A stretch of DNA of 64,000 nt, from the NCBI GenBank assembly GCA_920105625.2, contig OV050030.1, forward strand, positions 194,427,887 to 194,491,886, given 5' to 3'. The stretch is from Clusia tigrina (taxonomy: Eukaryota > Arthropoda > Insecta > Diptera > Clusiidae). This document shows positions 1 to 12,200 of this stretch, in pieces. Position 1 is the stretch's first letter, and each line of letters starts with the position of its first letter. The position numbers were made by a program, and so were the translations under genes. Under the pieces are notes generated by a model. It worked only from the letters and a program-made list of their open reading frames with translations. It was not told where the DNA came from and made no database searches.

Positions 1-1279
1 CGCAGCCTCTGTCAGCGTCTCTGTAGGCGTCTCAGTCGCTGCCGCTGTCGTTTCGGGCGGTCTGCTGCCTTCTCTATGCCTATATCTACCCTTATCTGCC
101 TCAGTCAGCGTCTCAGTCGACGTCGCAGCCTCTGTCAGCGTCTCTTTAAGCGTCTCACTCGCTGCCGCTGTCGATTGGGGGGTCTGCTGCCTTCTCAATG
201 CCTATATCTAGCCCTATCTGCCTCAGCAGGTGTCAAAGTCGGCGTCGCAGGTTCTGTCAGCGTCATTGTAGGCGTCTCAGTCGCTGCCGCTGTCGATTGG
301 GGGGTCTGCTGCCTTATCTATGCTAATATCTACCCCTATCTGCCTCTGTCGGCGTCGCAGCCTCTGTCTGCGTCTCTGTGGGCGTCTCAGTCGCTGTCGC
401 TGTCGATTGGGGTGGTCTGCTGCCTTCTTTATGCATATATCTACCCCTATTTGCCTCAATCGGCGTCGCAGCCTCTGTCTGCGTCTCTTTAGGCGTCTCA
501 GTCGCTGCCGCTGTCGATTGGGGGGTCTGCAGCCTTATCTATGCCTATATCTACCCCTCTCTGCCTCAGTCGGCGTCTCAGTCGGCGTCGCAGCCTCTGT
601 CAGCGTCTCTTTAGGCGTCTCACTCGCTGCCGCTGTCGATTGGGGGTTCTGCTGCCTTCTCAGTGCCTATATCTAGACCTATCTGCCTCAGTAGGTGTCA
701 AAGTCGGCGTCGCAGCCTCTGACAGCGTCATTGTACGCGTCTCAGTCGCTGCCGCTGTCGATTGGGGGGGGTCTGCTGCCTTATCTATGCCTATATCTAC
801 CCCTATCTGCCTCAGTCGGCGTCGCAGCCTCTGTCTGCGTCTCTGTGGGCGTCTCAGTCGCTGCCGCTGTCGTTTCGGGGGGTCTGCTACCTTCTCTATG
901 CCTATATCTACCCCTATCTGCCTCAGTCGGCGTCGTAGCCACTGTCTGCGTCTCTTTAGGCGTCTCAGTCCCTGCCGCTGTCGATTGATGGGGTCGGCTG
1001 CTTTCTCTATGTCTATATCTACCCCTATCTGCCTCAGTCGGCGTCTCAGTCGGCGTCGCAACCCCTGTCAGTGTCTCTGTAGGCGTCTCAGTCGCTGACG
1101 ATGTCGATTGGGGCGTCCGCTGGCTTCTCTATGCATAGATCTACCCCTATCTGCCTCCGTCGGTATCTCAGTCAGAGTCGTAGCCTCTGTCAGCGTGTCT
1201 GTAGGCGTCTCAGTCGCTGCCGCTGTCGATTGGGGTGGTCTGCTGCCTTATCTATGCCTAAATCTACCCCTATCTGCCT

Positions 1280-1339
1280 CAGTCGGCGTCTCAGTCGGCG
1301 TCTCAGTCGGCGTCTCAGTCGGCGTCTCAGTCGGCGTCG
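1280..1339 (+). repeat. 12-bp repeat expansion, five units
   Basis: Four exact copies of CAGTCGGCGTCT followed by one CAGTCGGCGTCG stand where ordinary monomers have one or two. This is local slippage of the 12-bp sub-unit. The matching monomer near 8480-8530 has one unit fewer, so the length changed after the two segments separated. Confidence 0.9.
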
Positions 1340-3596
1340 CAGCCTCTGTCAGCGTCTCGTTAGGCGTCTCACTCGCTGCCGCTGTCGATTGGGGGTTCTG
1401 CTGCCTTCGCTATGCCTATATCTATCCCTATCTGTCTTAGTCGGCGTCTCAGTCGGCGTCGCAGCCTCTGGCGGCATCTCTGTAGGCGTCTCATTCGCTG
1501 CCGCTGTCGATTGGGGGTCTCCTTCCTTCTCTATGCCTATATCCACCCCTATCTACCTCAGTCGGCGTCGCAGCCTCTGCCAGCGTCTCTGTAGGCGTCT
1601 CAGTTGCTGCCGCTGTCGATTGGGGCGTCTGCTGCCTTCTCTATACCTCTATCTTCCCCTATCTGCCTCAGTCGGCGTCTCATTCGACGTCGCAGCCTCT
1701 CTCAACGTCTCTGTAGGCGTCTCAGTCGCTGCCGCTGTCGATTGGGGGGGTCTGATGCCTTTTCTATGGATATATCTGCCCCTATCTGCCTCAGTCGTTG
1801 TCTCAGTCGTCGTCGCAGCCTCTGTCAGCGTCTCTGTAGGCGTCTCAGTCGCTGCCGCTGTCGTTTCGGGGGGTCTGCTACCTTCTCTATGCCTATATCT
1901 ACCCCTATCTGCCTCAGTTCTCGTCTCAGTCGTCGCCGCAGCCTCTGTCTGCGTCTCTGTAGGCGTCTCAGTCGCTGCCGCTGTCGAATGGGGGGTCTGA
2001 TGGTTTCTATATGCCTATATCTACACCTATCTTCCTCAGTCTGCGTCTCAGTCGGCGTCGCAGCCTCTGTCAGCGTCTCTTTAGGCGTCTCAGTCGCTGC
2101 TGCTGTCGATTGGTGGGATCTGCTGCCTTCTCTATGCCTATATCTACCTCTATCTGCCTCCGTCGACGTCGCAGCCCCTGTCAGTGTCTCTGTAGGTGTC
2201 TCAGTCGCTGCCGCTGTCGATTGAGGAGGTCTGGTGCCTTCTCTATGCCTATATCTACCCCTATCTGCCTCAGTTCTCGTCTCAGTCGTCGCCGCAGCCT
2301 CTGTCTGCATCTCTGTAGGCGTCTCAGTCGCTGCCGCTGTCGTTTGGGGGGGTCTGTTACCTTTTCTATGCTTATAACTACCCCTATCTGCCTCAGTTCT
2401 CGGCTCAGTCGTCGCCGCAGCCTCTGTCTGCGTCTTTGTAGGCGTCTCAGTCGCTGCCGCTGTCGAATGGGGGGTCTGCTGGTTTCTGTATGCCTATATC
2501 TACACCTATCTTCCTCAGTCTGCGTCTCAGTCGGCGTCGCAGCCCATGTCAGTGTCTCTGTAGGTGTCTCAGTCGCTGCCGCTGTCGATTGGGGTGTCTG
2601 CTGCCTTCTCTATGCCTATATCTACCATTATCTGCCTCAGTCAGCGTCTCAGTCGGCGTCGCAGCGTCTCTTTATGCGTATCACTCGCTGCCGCTGTCGA
2701 TTGGGGTGTCTGCTGCCGTCTCTATGCCTATATCTACCCTTATCTGCCTCAGTCAGCGTCTCAGTCGCCGTCGCAGCGTCTCTTTAGGCCTATCACTCGC
2801 TGCCGCTGTCGATTGGGGGGTCTGCTGCCTTCTCAATGCCTATATCTATACCTATCTGCCTCAGTAGGTGTCAAAGTTGGCGTCGCAGCCTCTCTCAGCA
2901 TCAATGTAGGTGTCTCAGTCGCTGCCGCTCTCGATTGGTGGCGGGTTTGCTGCCTTATCTATGCCTATATCAATCCCTATCTGCCTTAGTCGGCGTCTCC
3001 GTCGTCGTCGCAGCCTCTGTCGGCGTCTCTGTAGGTGTCTCATTCGGTGCCGATGTCGATTGGGGCGTCCGCTGGCTTCTCTATGCATAGATCTACCCCT
3101 ATCTGCCTCCGTCGGTATCTCAGTCGGAGTCGTAGCCTCTGTCAGCGGCTCAGTAGGCGTCTCAGTCGCTGCCGCTGTCGATTGGGGTGGTCTGCTGCCT
3201 TATCTATGCCTATATCTAATCCTATCTGCCTCAGTCGGCGTCTCAGTCGGCGTCTCAGTCGGCGTCGCAGCCTCTGTCAGCGTCTCTTTAGGCGTCTCAC
3301 TCGCTGCCGCTGTCGATTGGGGGGTCTGCAGCCTTCTCTATGCCTATATCTAGCCCTATCTTCCTCAGTAGGTGTCAAAGTCGGCGTCGCAGGTTCTGTC
3401 AGCGTCATTGTAGGCGTCTCAGTGGCTGCCGCTGTCGATTGGGGGGTCTGCTGCCTTATCTATGCTTATATCTACCCCTATCTGCCTCAGTCGTTGTCTC
3501 AGTCGTCGTCGCAGCCTCTGTAAGCGTCTCTGTAGGCGTCTCAGTCGCTGCCGCTGTCGTTTCGGGGGGTCTGCTACCTTCTCTATACCTATATCT

Positions 3597-6500
3597 ACCC
3601 CTATATGCCTCAATCGGCGTCGCAGCCTCTGTCTGCGTCTCTTTAGGCGTCTCAGTCGCTGCCGCTGTCGATTGGGGGGTCTGCTGCCTTATATATGCCT
3701 ATATCTACCCCTCTCTGCCTCAGTCGGCGTCTCAGTCGGCGTCGCAGCCTCTGTCAGCGTCTCTTTAGGCGTCTCACTCGCTGCCGCTGTCGATTGGGGT
3801 TTCTGCTGCCTTCTCAGTGCCTATATCTAGACCTATCTGCCTCAGTAAGTGTCAAAGTCGGCGTCGCAGTCTCTGACAGCGTCATTGTACGCGTCTCAGT
3901 CGCTGCCGCTGTCGATTGGAGGGGTCTGCTGCCTTATCTCTGCCTATATCTACCCCAATCTGCCACAGTCGGCGTCACAGCCTCTGTCTGCGTCTCTGTG
4001 GGCGTCTCAGTCGCTGTCGCTGTCGATTGGGGTGGTCTGCTGCCTTCTCTATGCATATATCTACCCCTATCTGCCTCAGTTGTTGTCTCAGTCGTCGTCG
4101 CAGCCTCTGTCGGCGTCTCTGTAGGCGTCTCAGTCGCTGCCGCTGTCGTTTCGGGCGGTCCGCTACCTTCTCTATGCCTATATCTACCCCTATCTGCCTC
4201 AGTCGGCGTCGCAGCCTCTGTCTGCGTCTCTTTAGGCGTCTCAGTCGCTGCCGCTGTCGATTGGCGGGGTCTGCTGCCTTCTCTGTGCCTATATCTACCC
4301 CTATCTGCCTCAGTCGGCGTCTCCGTCGGCGTCGCAGCCTTTGTCGGCGTCTCTGTAGGCGTCTCAGTCGCTGCCGATGTCGATTGGGGGGGTCTGCTAC
4401 CTTCTCTATGTGTATATCTATCCCTATATGCCACAATCGGCGTCGCAGCCTCTGTCTGCGTCTCTTTAGGCGTCTCAGTCGCTGTCGCTGTCGATTGGGG
4501 TGGTCTGCTGCCTTCTCTATGCATATATCTACCCCTATCTGCCTCAGTTGTTGTCTCAGTCGTCGTCGCAGCCTCTGTCAGCGTCTCTGTAGGCGTCTCA
4601 GTCGCTGCCGCTGTCGTTTCGGGCGGTCTGCTGCCTTCTCTATGCCTATATCTACCCTTATCTGCCTCAGTCAGCGTCTCAGTCGGCGTCGCAGCCTCTG
4701 TCAGCGTCTCTTTAGGTGTCTCATTCGCTGCCGACGTCGATTGGGGCGTCCGCTGGCTTCTCTATGCCTATATCTACCCTTATCTGCCTCAGTCAGCGTC
4801 TCAGTCGGCGTCGCAGCCTCTGTCAGCGTCTCTTTAGGTGTCTCATTCGCTGCCGATGTCGATTGGGGCGTCCGCTGGCTTCTCTATGCATAGATCTACC
4901 CCTATCTGCCTCCGTCGGTATCTCATTCGGAGTCGTAGCCTCTGTCAGCGGCTCTGTAGGCGTCTCAGTCGCTGCCGCTGTCGATTGGGGTGGTCTGCTG
5001 CCTTATCTATGCCTATATCTAATCCTATCTGCCTCAGTCGGCGTCTCAGTCGGCGGCGTAGCCTCTGTCAGCGTCTCTTTAAGCGTCTCACTCGCTGCCG
5101 CTGTCGATTGGAGGGTCTGCTGCCTTCTCAATGCCTATATCTAGCCCTATCTGCCTCAGTAGGTGTCAAAGTCGGCGTCGCAGGTTCTGTCAGCGTCATT
5201 GTAGGCGTCTCAGTCGCTGCCGCTGTCAATTGGGGGGTCTGCTGCCTTATCTATGCTTATATCTACCCCTATCAGCCTCAGTCGGCGTCGCAGCCTCGGT
5301 CTGCGTCTCTGTGGGCGTCTCAGTCGCTGTCGCTGTCGATTGGGGTGGTCTGCTGCCTTCTTTATGCATATATCTGCCCCTATTTGCCTCAGTCGTTGTC
5401 TCAGTCGTCGTCGCAGCCTCTGTCAGCGTCTCTGTAGGTGTCTCAGTCGCTGCCGTTGTCGTTTCGGGGGGTCTGCTACCTTCTCTATGTGTATATCTAC
5501 CCCTATATGCCACAATCGGTGTCGCAGCCTCTGTCTGCGTCTCTTTAGGCGTCTCACTCGCTGCCGCTGTCGATTGGGGTGGTGTGCTGCCTTATCTATG
5601 CCTATATCTAATCCTATCTGCCTCAGTCGGCGCCTCAGTCGGCGTGGCAGCCTCTGTCAGCGTCTCTTTAGGCGTCTCACTCGCTGCCGCTGTCGATTGG
5701 GGGGTCTGCTGCCTTCTCAATGCCTATATCTAGCCCTATCTGCCTCAGTAGGTGTCAAAGTCGGCGTCGCAGGTTCTGTCAGCGTCATTGTAGGCGTCTC
5801 AGTCGCTGCCGCTGTCGATTGGGGGGTCTGCTGCCTTATCTATGCTTATATCTACCCCTATATGCCTCAATCCGCGTCGCAGCCTCTGTCTGTGTCTCTT
5901 TAGGCGTCTCAGTCGCTGCCGCTGTCGGATGAGGGGTCTGCTGCCTTATCTATGCCTATATCTATCCCTCTCTGCCTCAGTCGGCGTCTCAGTCGTCGTC
6001 GCAGCCTCTGTCAGCGTCTCTTTAGGCGTCTCACTCGCTGCCGCTGTCAATTGGGGGTTCTGCTGCCTTCTCAATGCCTATATCTAGACCTATCTGCCTC
6101 AGTAGGTGTCAAAGTCGGCGTCGCAGCCTCTGACGGCGTCATTGTACGCGTCTCAGTCGCTGCCGCTGTCGATTGGGGGGTCTGCTGCCTTATCTATGCC
6201 TATATCTACCCCAATCTGCCACAGTCGGCGTCGCAGCCTCTGTCTGCGTCTCTGTGGGCGTCTCAGTCGCTGTCGCTGTCGATTGGGGTGGTCTGCTGCC
6301 TTCTCTATGCATATATCTACCCCTATCTGCCTCAGTTGTTGTCTCAGTCGTCGTCGCAGCCTCTGTCAGCGTCTCTGTAGGCGTCTCAGTCGCTGCCGCT
6401 GTCGTTTCGGGCGGTCTGCTACCTTCTCTATGCCTATATCTACCCCTATCTGCCTCAGTCGGCGTCGCAGCCTCTGTCTGCGTCTCTTTAGGCGTCTCAG

Positions 6501-7990
6501 TCGCTGCCGCTGTCGATTGGCGGGGTCTGCTGCCTTCTCTATGCCTATATCTACCCCAATCTGCCTCAGTCGGCGTCTCCGTCGGCGTCGCAGCCTCTGT
6601 CGGCGTCTCTGTAGGCGTCTCAGTCGCTGCCGATGTCGATTGGGGGGGTCTGCTACTTTCTCTATGTGTATATCTACCCCTATATGCCACAATCGGCGTC
6701 GCAGCCTCTGTCTGCGTCTCTTTAGGTGTCTCAGTCGCTGTCGCTGTCGATTGGGGTGGTCTGCTGCCTTCTCTATGCATATATCTACCCCTATCTGCCT
6801 CAGTTGTTGTCTCAGTCGTCGTCGCAGCCTCTGTCAGCGTCTCTGTAGGCGTCTCAGTCGCTGCCGCTGTCGTTTCGGGCCGTCTGCTGCCTTCTCTATG
6901 CCTATATCTACCCTTATCTGCCTCAGTCAGCGTCTCAGTCGGCGTCGCAGCCTCTGTCAGCGTCTCTTTAGGTGTCTCATTCGCTGCCGATGTCGATTGG
7001 GGCGTCCGCTGGCTTCTCTATGCATAGATCTACCCCTATCTGCCTCCGTCGGTATCTCAGTCGGAGTCGTAGCCTCTGTCAGCGGCTCTGTAGGCGTCTC
7101 AGTCGCTGCCGCTGTCGATTGGGGTGGTCTGCTGCCTTATCTATGCCTATTTCTAATCCTATCTGCCTCAATCGGCGTCTCAGTCGGCGTCTCAGTCGGC
7201 GTCGCAGCCTCTGTCAGCGTCTCTTTAAGCGTCTCACTCGCTGCCGCTGTCGATTGGGGGGTCTGCTGCCTTCTCAATGCCTATATCTAGCCCTATCTGC
7301 CTCAGTAGGTGTCAAAGTCGACGTCGCAGGTTCTGTCAGCGTCAATTTAGGCGTCTCAGTCGGTGCCGCTGTCGATTGGGGGGTCTGCTGCCTTATCTAT
7401 GCTTATATCTACCTCTATCTGCCTCAGTCGGCGTCGCAGCCTCTGTCTGCGTCTCTGTGGGTGTCTCAGTCGCTGTCGCTGTCGATTGGGGTGGTCTGCT
7501 GCCTTCTTTATGCATATATCTACCCCTATTTGCCTCAGTCGATGTCTCAGTCGTCGTCGCAGCCTCTGTCAGCGTCTCTGTAGGTGTCTCAGTCGCTGCC
7601 GCTGTCGTTTCGGGGGGTCTGCTACCTTCTCTATGTGTATATCTACCCCTATATGCCACAATCGGCGTCGCAGCCTCTGTCTGCGTCTCTTTAGGCGTCT
7701 CAGTCGCTGCCCCTGCGATTGGTGGGGTCTGCTGCCTTCCCTATGCCTATATCTACCCCTATCTGCCTCAGTCGGCGTCGCAGCCCCTGTCAGTGTCTCT
7801 GTAGGTGTCTCAGTCGCTGCCGCTGTCGTTTGGGGTGTCTGCTGCCTTCTCTATGCCTAAATCTACCCTTATCTGCCTCAGTCAGCGTCTCAGTCGGCGT
7901 CGCAGCCTCTGTCAGCGTCTCTTTAGGCGTCTCACTCGCTGCCGCTGTCGATTGGGGGGTCTGCTGCCTTCTCAATGCCTATATCTAGCC
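3597..7990 (+). repeat. Higher-order repeat in block A, two copies, ~2.26 kb apart
   Basis: The series of distinct monomers beginning near 3597 (marker CCCCTATATGCCTCAATC) recurs in the same order from about 5856. Intermediate markers keep an offset of about 2256 bp: CAAAGTCGGCGTCGCAG near 3850 and 6106, and CCCCAATCTGCCACAGTCGG near 3952 and 6210. Further right the offset falls to about 2132-2146 bp (for example 5247 versus 7393), because copy 1 carries an extra tandem monomer at about 4640-4890. The two copies differ by scattered substitutions only. Related marker monomers also occur at the left edge of the window (around 200-560), suggesting an earlier partial copy. Confidence 0.8.
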
Positions 7991-9234
7991 CTATCTGCCT
8001 CAGTAGGTGTCAAAGTCGGCGTCGCAGCCTCTGTCAGCGTCATTGTACGCGTCTCAGTCGCTGCCGCTGTCGATTGGGGGGTCTGCTGCCTTATCTATGC
8101 CTATATCTACCCCTATCTGCCTCAGTCGGCGTCGCAGCCTCTGTCTGCGTCTCTGTGGGCGTCTCAGTCGCTGCCGCGGTCGTTTCGGGGGGTCTGCTAC
8201 CTTCTCTATGCCTATATCTACCCCTATCTGCCTCAGTCGGCGTCTCAGTCGGCTTCGCAGCTCCTGTCAGTGTCTCTGTAGGCGTCTCAGTCGCTGCCGA
8301 TGTCGATTGGGGTGTCCGCTGGCTTCTCTATGCATAGATCTACCCCTATCTGCCTCCGTCGGTATCTCAGTCAGAGTCGTAGCCTCTGTCAGCGTGTCTG
8401 TAGGCGTCTCAGTCGCTGCCGCTGTCGATTGGGGTGGTCTGCTGCCTTATCTATGCCTAAGTCTACCCCTATCTGCCTCAGTCGGCGTCTCAGTCGGCGT
8501 CTCAGTCGGCGTCTCAGTCGGCGTCGCAGCCTCTGTCAGCGTCTCGTTAGGCGTCTCACTCGCTGCCGCTGTCGCTTGGGGGTTCTGCTGCCTTCGCTAT
8601 GCCTATATCTATCCCTATCTGTCTTAGTCGGCGTCTCAGTCGGCGTCGCAGCCTCTGTCGGCATCTCTGTAGGCGTCTCAATCGCTGCCGCTGTCGATTG
8701 GGGGTCTCCTTCCATCTCTATGCCTATATCCACCCCTATCTGCCTCAGTCGGCGTCGCAGCCACTGTGAGCGTCTCTGTAGGCGTCTCAGTTGCTGCCGC
8801 TGTCGATTGGGGTGGTCTGCTGCCTTCTCTATACCTCTATCTTCCCCTATCTGCCGCAGTCGGCGTCTCATTCGACGTCGCAGCCTCTGCTGCGTCTCTG
8901 TAGGCGTCTCAGTCGCTGCCGCTGTCGATTGGGGGTTCTTCTGCCTTCGCTATGCCTATATCTACCCCTATCTGCCACAGTCGGCGTCTCAGTCGTCGCC
9001 GCAGCCTCTCTCAACGTCTCTGTAGGCGTCTCAGTCGCTGCCGCTGTCGATTGGGGGGGTCTGATGCCTTTTCTATGGATATATCTGCCCCTATCTGCCT
9101 CAGTCGGCGTCAAAGTCGGCGAAGCAGCCTCTGTCAGCGTCTCTGTACGCGTCTCAGTCGCTGCCGCTGTCCATTGGGGGGTTTGCTGCCTTCTCTATGC
9201 TTATATCTACCCCCATCTGCCTCAGTCGGCGTCT

Positions 9235-12200
9235 CAGTCGGCGTCGCTGTCGATTGGGGGGGTCTGCTGCTTTCTCTATGCCTATATGTACTCTTATCTG
9301 CCTCAGTCGGCGTCTCAGTAGGCGTCGCAGCCTCTCGCAGCGTCTCTGTAGGCGTCTCAGTAGCTGCCGCTGTCGATTGGGGGTCTGTTGCCTTCTCTAT
9401 GCCTGTATCTACGCCTATCTGCCTCAGTCGGCGTCTCAGTCGGCGTCGCAGCCTCTGTCAGCGTCTCTGTAGGCGTCTTAGTAGCTGCCGCTGTCCATTG
9501 GGGGGTCTGCTGCCTTCTCTATGCCTATATCTACCACTATCTGCCTCAGTCGGCGTCTCAGTCGGCGTCGCAGCCTCTGTCAGCTTCTCTGTTGCCGTCT
9601 CAGTAGCTGCCGCTGTCGATTGGGGGTCTGCTGCCTTCTCTATGCCTATATCTACCCCTATCCGCCCCAGTCGGCGTCTCAGTCGGCGTCTCAGTCGGCG
9701 TTTCAGTCGGAGTCGCAGACTCTTTCAGCGTCTCTCTACGCGTCTCAGGAGATGTTGCTGTCCATTGGGGGGTCTGCTGCCTATATCTACCCCTATCTGC
9801 CTCAGTCGGCGTCTCAGACGGCTTCGTAGCCTCTGTCAGCGTCTCTGGAGGCGTCTCAGTAGCTGCCGCTGTCGATTGGGGGGTCAGCTGCCTTCTATAT
9901 GCCTATATCTACCCCTATCTGCCTTAGTCGGCGTCGCAGCCACTGCCAGCGTCTCTGTAGACGTCTCAGTCGCAGTCACTGCCGCTGTCGATTCGGGTGG
10001 TCTGCTGCCTTCTCTATGCCTATATCTACCCCTATCGGCCTCAATCGGCGTCTCAGTCGGCGTCGCAGCCTCTGTCAGCGTCTCTGTAGGCGTCTCAGTC
10101 GCTGCCGCTGTCTATTGGAGGGTCTGCTGCCTTCTCTATACCAATATCTACCTTTATCTGCCTCAGTCGGCGTCTCAGTCGATTCCGCTGTCGATTGGGG
10201 GGTCTGCTGCCTTGTCTATGCCTGTATCTACTCCTATCTGCTTCAGTCGGCGTCTCAGTCGGCGTCTCAGTCGGCGGCGCAGCCTCTGTCAGTGTCTCTG
10301 TAGACGTCTCAGTCGCTGCCGCTGTGGATTGGGGGGTCTGCTGCTTTCTCTATGCCTATATCTACCCCTAACTGCCTCAGTCGGTGTCGCAGCCACTGCC
10401 AGAGTCTCTGTAGACGTCTCAGTCGCAGTCACTGCCGCTGTCGAGTTGGGGGTCTGCTGCCTTCTCTATGCCTATATCTACCCCTATCAGCCACAGTCGG
10501 CGTCTCAGTGGGCGTCTCAGTCGGCGTCGCAGCCTCTGTCAGCGTCTCTGTACGCGTCTCTGTCGCTGCCGCTGTCCATTGGGGGGTCTGCTGCCTTCTC
10601 TATGCCTATATCTACCCCTATCTGCCTCATTCGGCGTCTAAGTCGGCGTCTCTGTCGCTGTCGATTGGGGGGGTCTGCTGCCTTCTCTATGCCTATATCT
10701 ACCCCTATCTGCTTCAGTCGGCGTCTCAGACGGCATCGTAGCCTCTGTCAGCATCTCTGTAGGCGTCTCAGTAGCTGCCGCTGTCGATTGGGGGGGTCTG
10801 CTGCCTTCTCTATGCCTATATCTACCCCTATCTGCCTCAGTCGGCGTCGCAGCCTCTGCCAGCGTCTCTGTAGACGTCTCAGTCGCAGTCACTGCTGCTG
10901 TCGATTCGGGTGGTCTGCTGCCTTCTCTATGCCTATATCTACCCCTATCTGCCTCAATCGGCGTCTCAGTCGGCGTCGCAGCCTCTGTCAGCGTCTCTGT
11001 AGGCGTCTCAGTCGCTGCCGCTGTCGATTGGAGGGTCTGCTGCCTTCTCTATACCAATATCTAACTTTATCTGCCTCAGTCGGCGTCTCAGTCGGCGTCT
11101 CAGTCGGCGTCTCAGTCGATTCCGCTGTCGATTGGGGGGTCAGCTGCCGTCTCTATGCCTATATCTACCCCTATCAGCCTCAGTCGGCGTCTAAGTGGGC
11201 GTCTCAGTCGGCGTCGCAGCCTCTGTCAGCGTCTCTGTACGCGTCTCTGTCGCTGCCGCTGTCCATTGGGGGGTCTGCTGCCTTCTCTATGCCTATATCT
11301 ACCCCTATCTGCCTCATTCGGCGTCTAAGTCGGCGTCGCTGTAGGCGTCTCTGTCGCTGTCGATTGGGGGGGGTCTGCTGCCTTCTCTATGCCTATATCT
11401 ACCCCTATCTGCCTCAGTCGGCGTCTCAGACGGCATCGTAGCCTCTGTCAGCGTCTCTGTAGGCGTCTCAGTAGCTGCCGCTGTCGATTGGGGGGTCTGC
11501 TGCCTTCTCTATGCCTATATCTACCCCTATCTGCCTCAGTCGGCGTCGCAGCCACTGCCAGCGTCTCTGTAGATGTCTCAGTCGCAGTCACTGCCGCTGT
11601 CGATTGGGGGGGTCTGCTGCTTTCTCTATGCCTATATGTACCCCTATCTGCCTCAGTCGGCGTCTCAGTAGGCGTCGCCGCCTCTCGCAGCGTCTCTGTA
11701 GGCGTCTCAGTAGCTGCCGCTGTCGATTGGGGGTCTGTTGCCTTCTCTATGCCTGTATCTACGCCTATCTGCCTCAGTCGGCGTCTCAGTCGGCGTCGCA
11801 GCCTCTGTCAGCGTATCTGTAGGCGTCTTAGTAGCTGCCGCTGTCCATTGGGGGGTCTGCTGCCTTCTCTATGCCTATATCTACCACTATCTGCCTCAGT
11901 CGGCGTCTCAGTCGGCGTCGCAGCCTCTGTCAGCGTCTCTGTTGCCGTCTCAGTAGCTGCCGCTGTCGATTGGGGGTCTGCTGCCTTCTCTATGCCTATA
12001 TCTACCCCTATCCGCCCCAGTCGGCGTCTCAGTCGGCGTCTCAGTCGGCGTTTCAGTCGGAGTCGCAGCCTCTTTCAGCATCTCTCTACGCGTCTCAGGA
12101 GATGTTGCTGTCCATTGGGGGGTCTGCTGCCTTCTCTATGCCTATATCTACCCCTATCTGCCTCAGTCGGCGTCTCAGACGGCTTCGTAGCCTCTGTCAG

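Larger units (their letters stand above)
1..8930 (+). repeat. Satellite block A: ~122-bp tandem monomers
   Basis: This is a continuous head-to-tail array of a GC-rich monomer with a typical period near 122 bp (about 110 bp when one 12-bp unit is missing, longer when units are added). Each monomer contains, in order, a run of GGCGTCTCAGTC-like 12-mers, a GCAGCCTCTGTCAGCGTCTC-like part, a TCGCTGCCGCTGTCGATTGG part, a G run, and a T-rich part with CTATGCCTATATCTACCCC. Variants typical of this block include a phase with GATCTACCCC after CTATGCATA, AGTAGGTGTCAAAGTCGGCG, and CATTCGCTGCCGATGTCG. No stable gene is present: reading frames change from one monomer to the next. The right limit is approximate, set where block B variants (CAGTAGCTGCCGC and others) become common. 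Confidence 0.93.
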
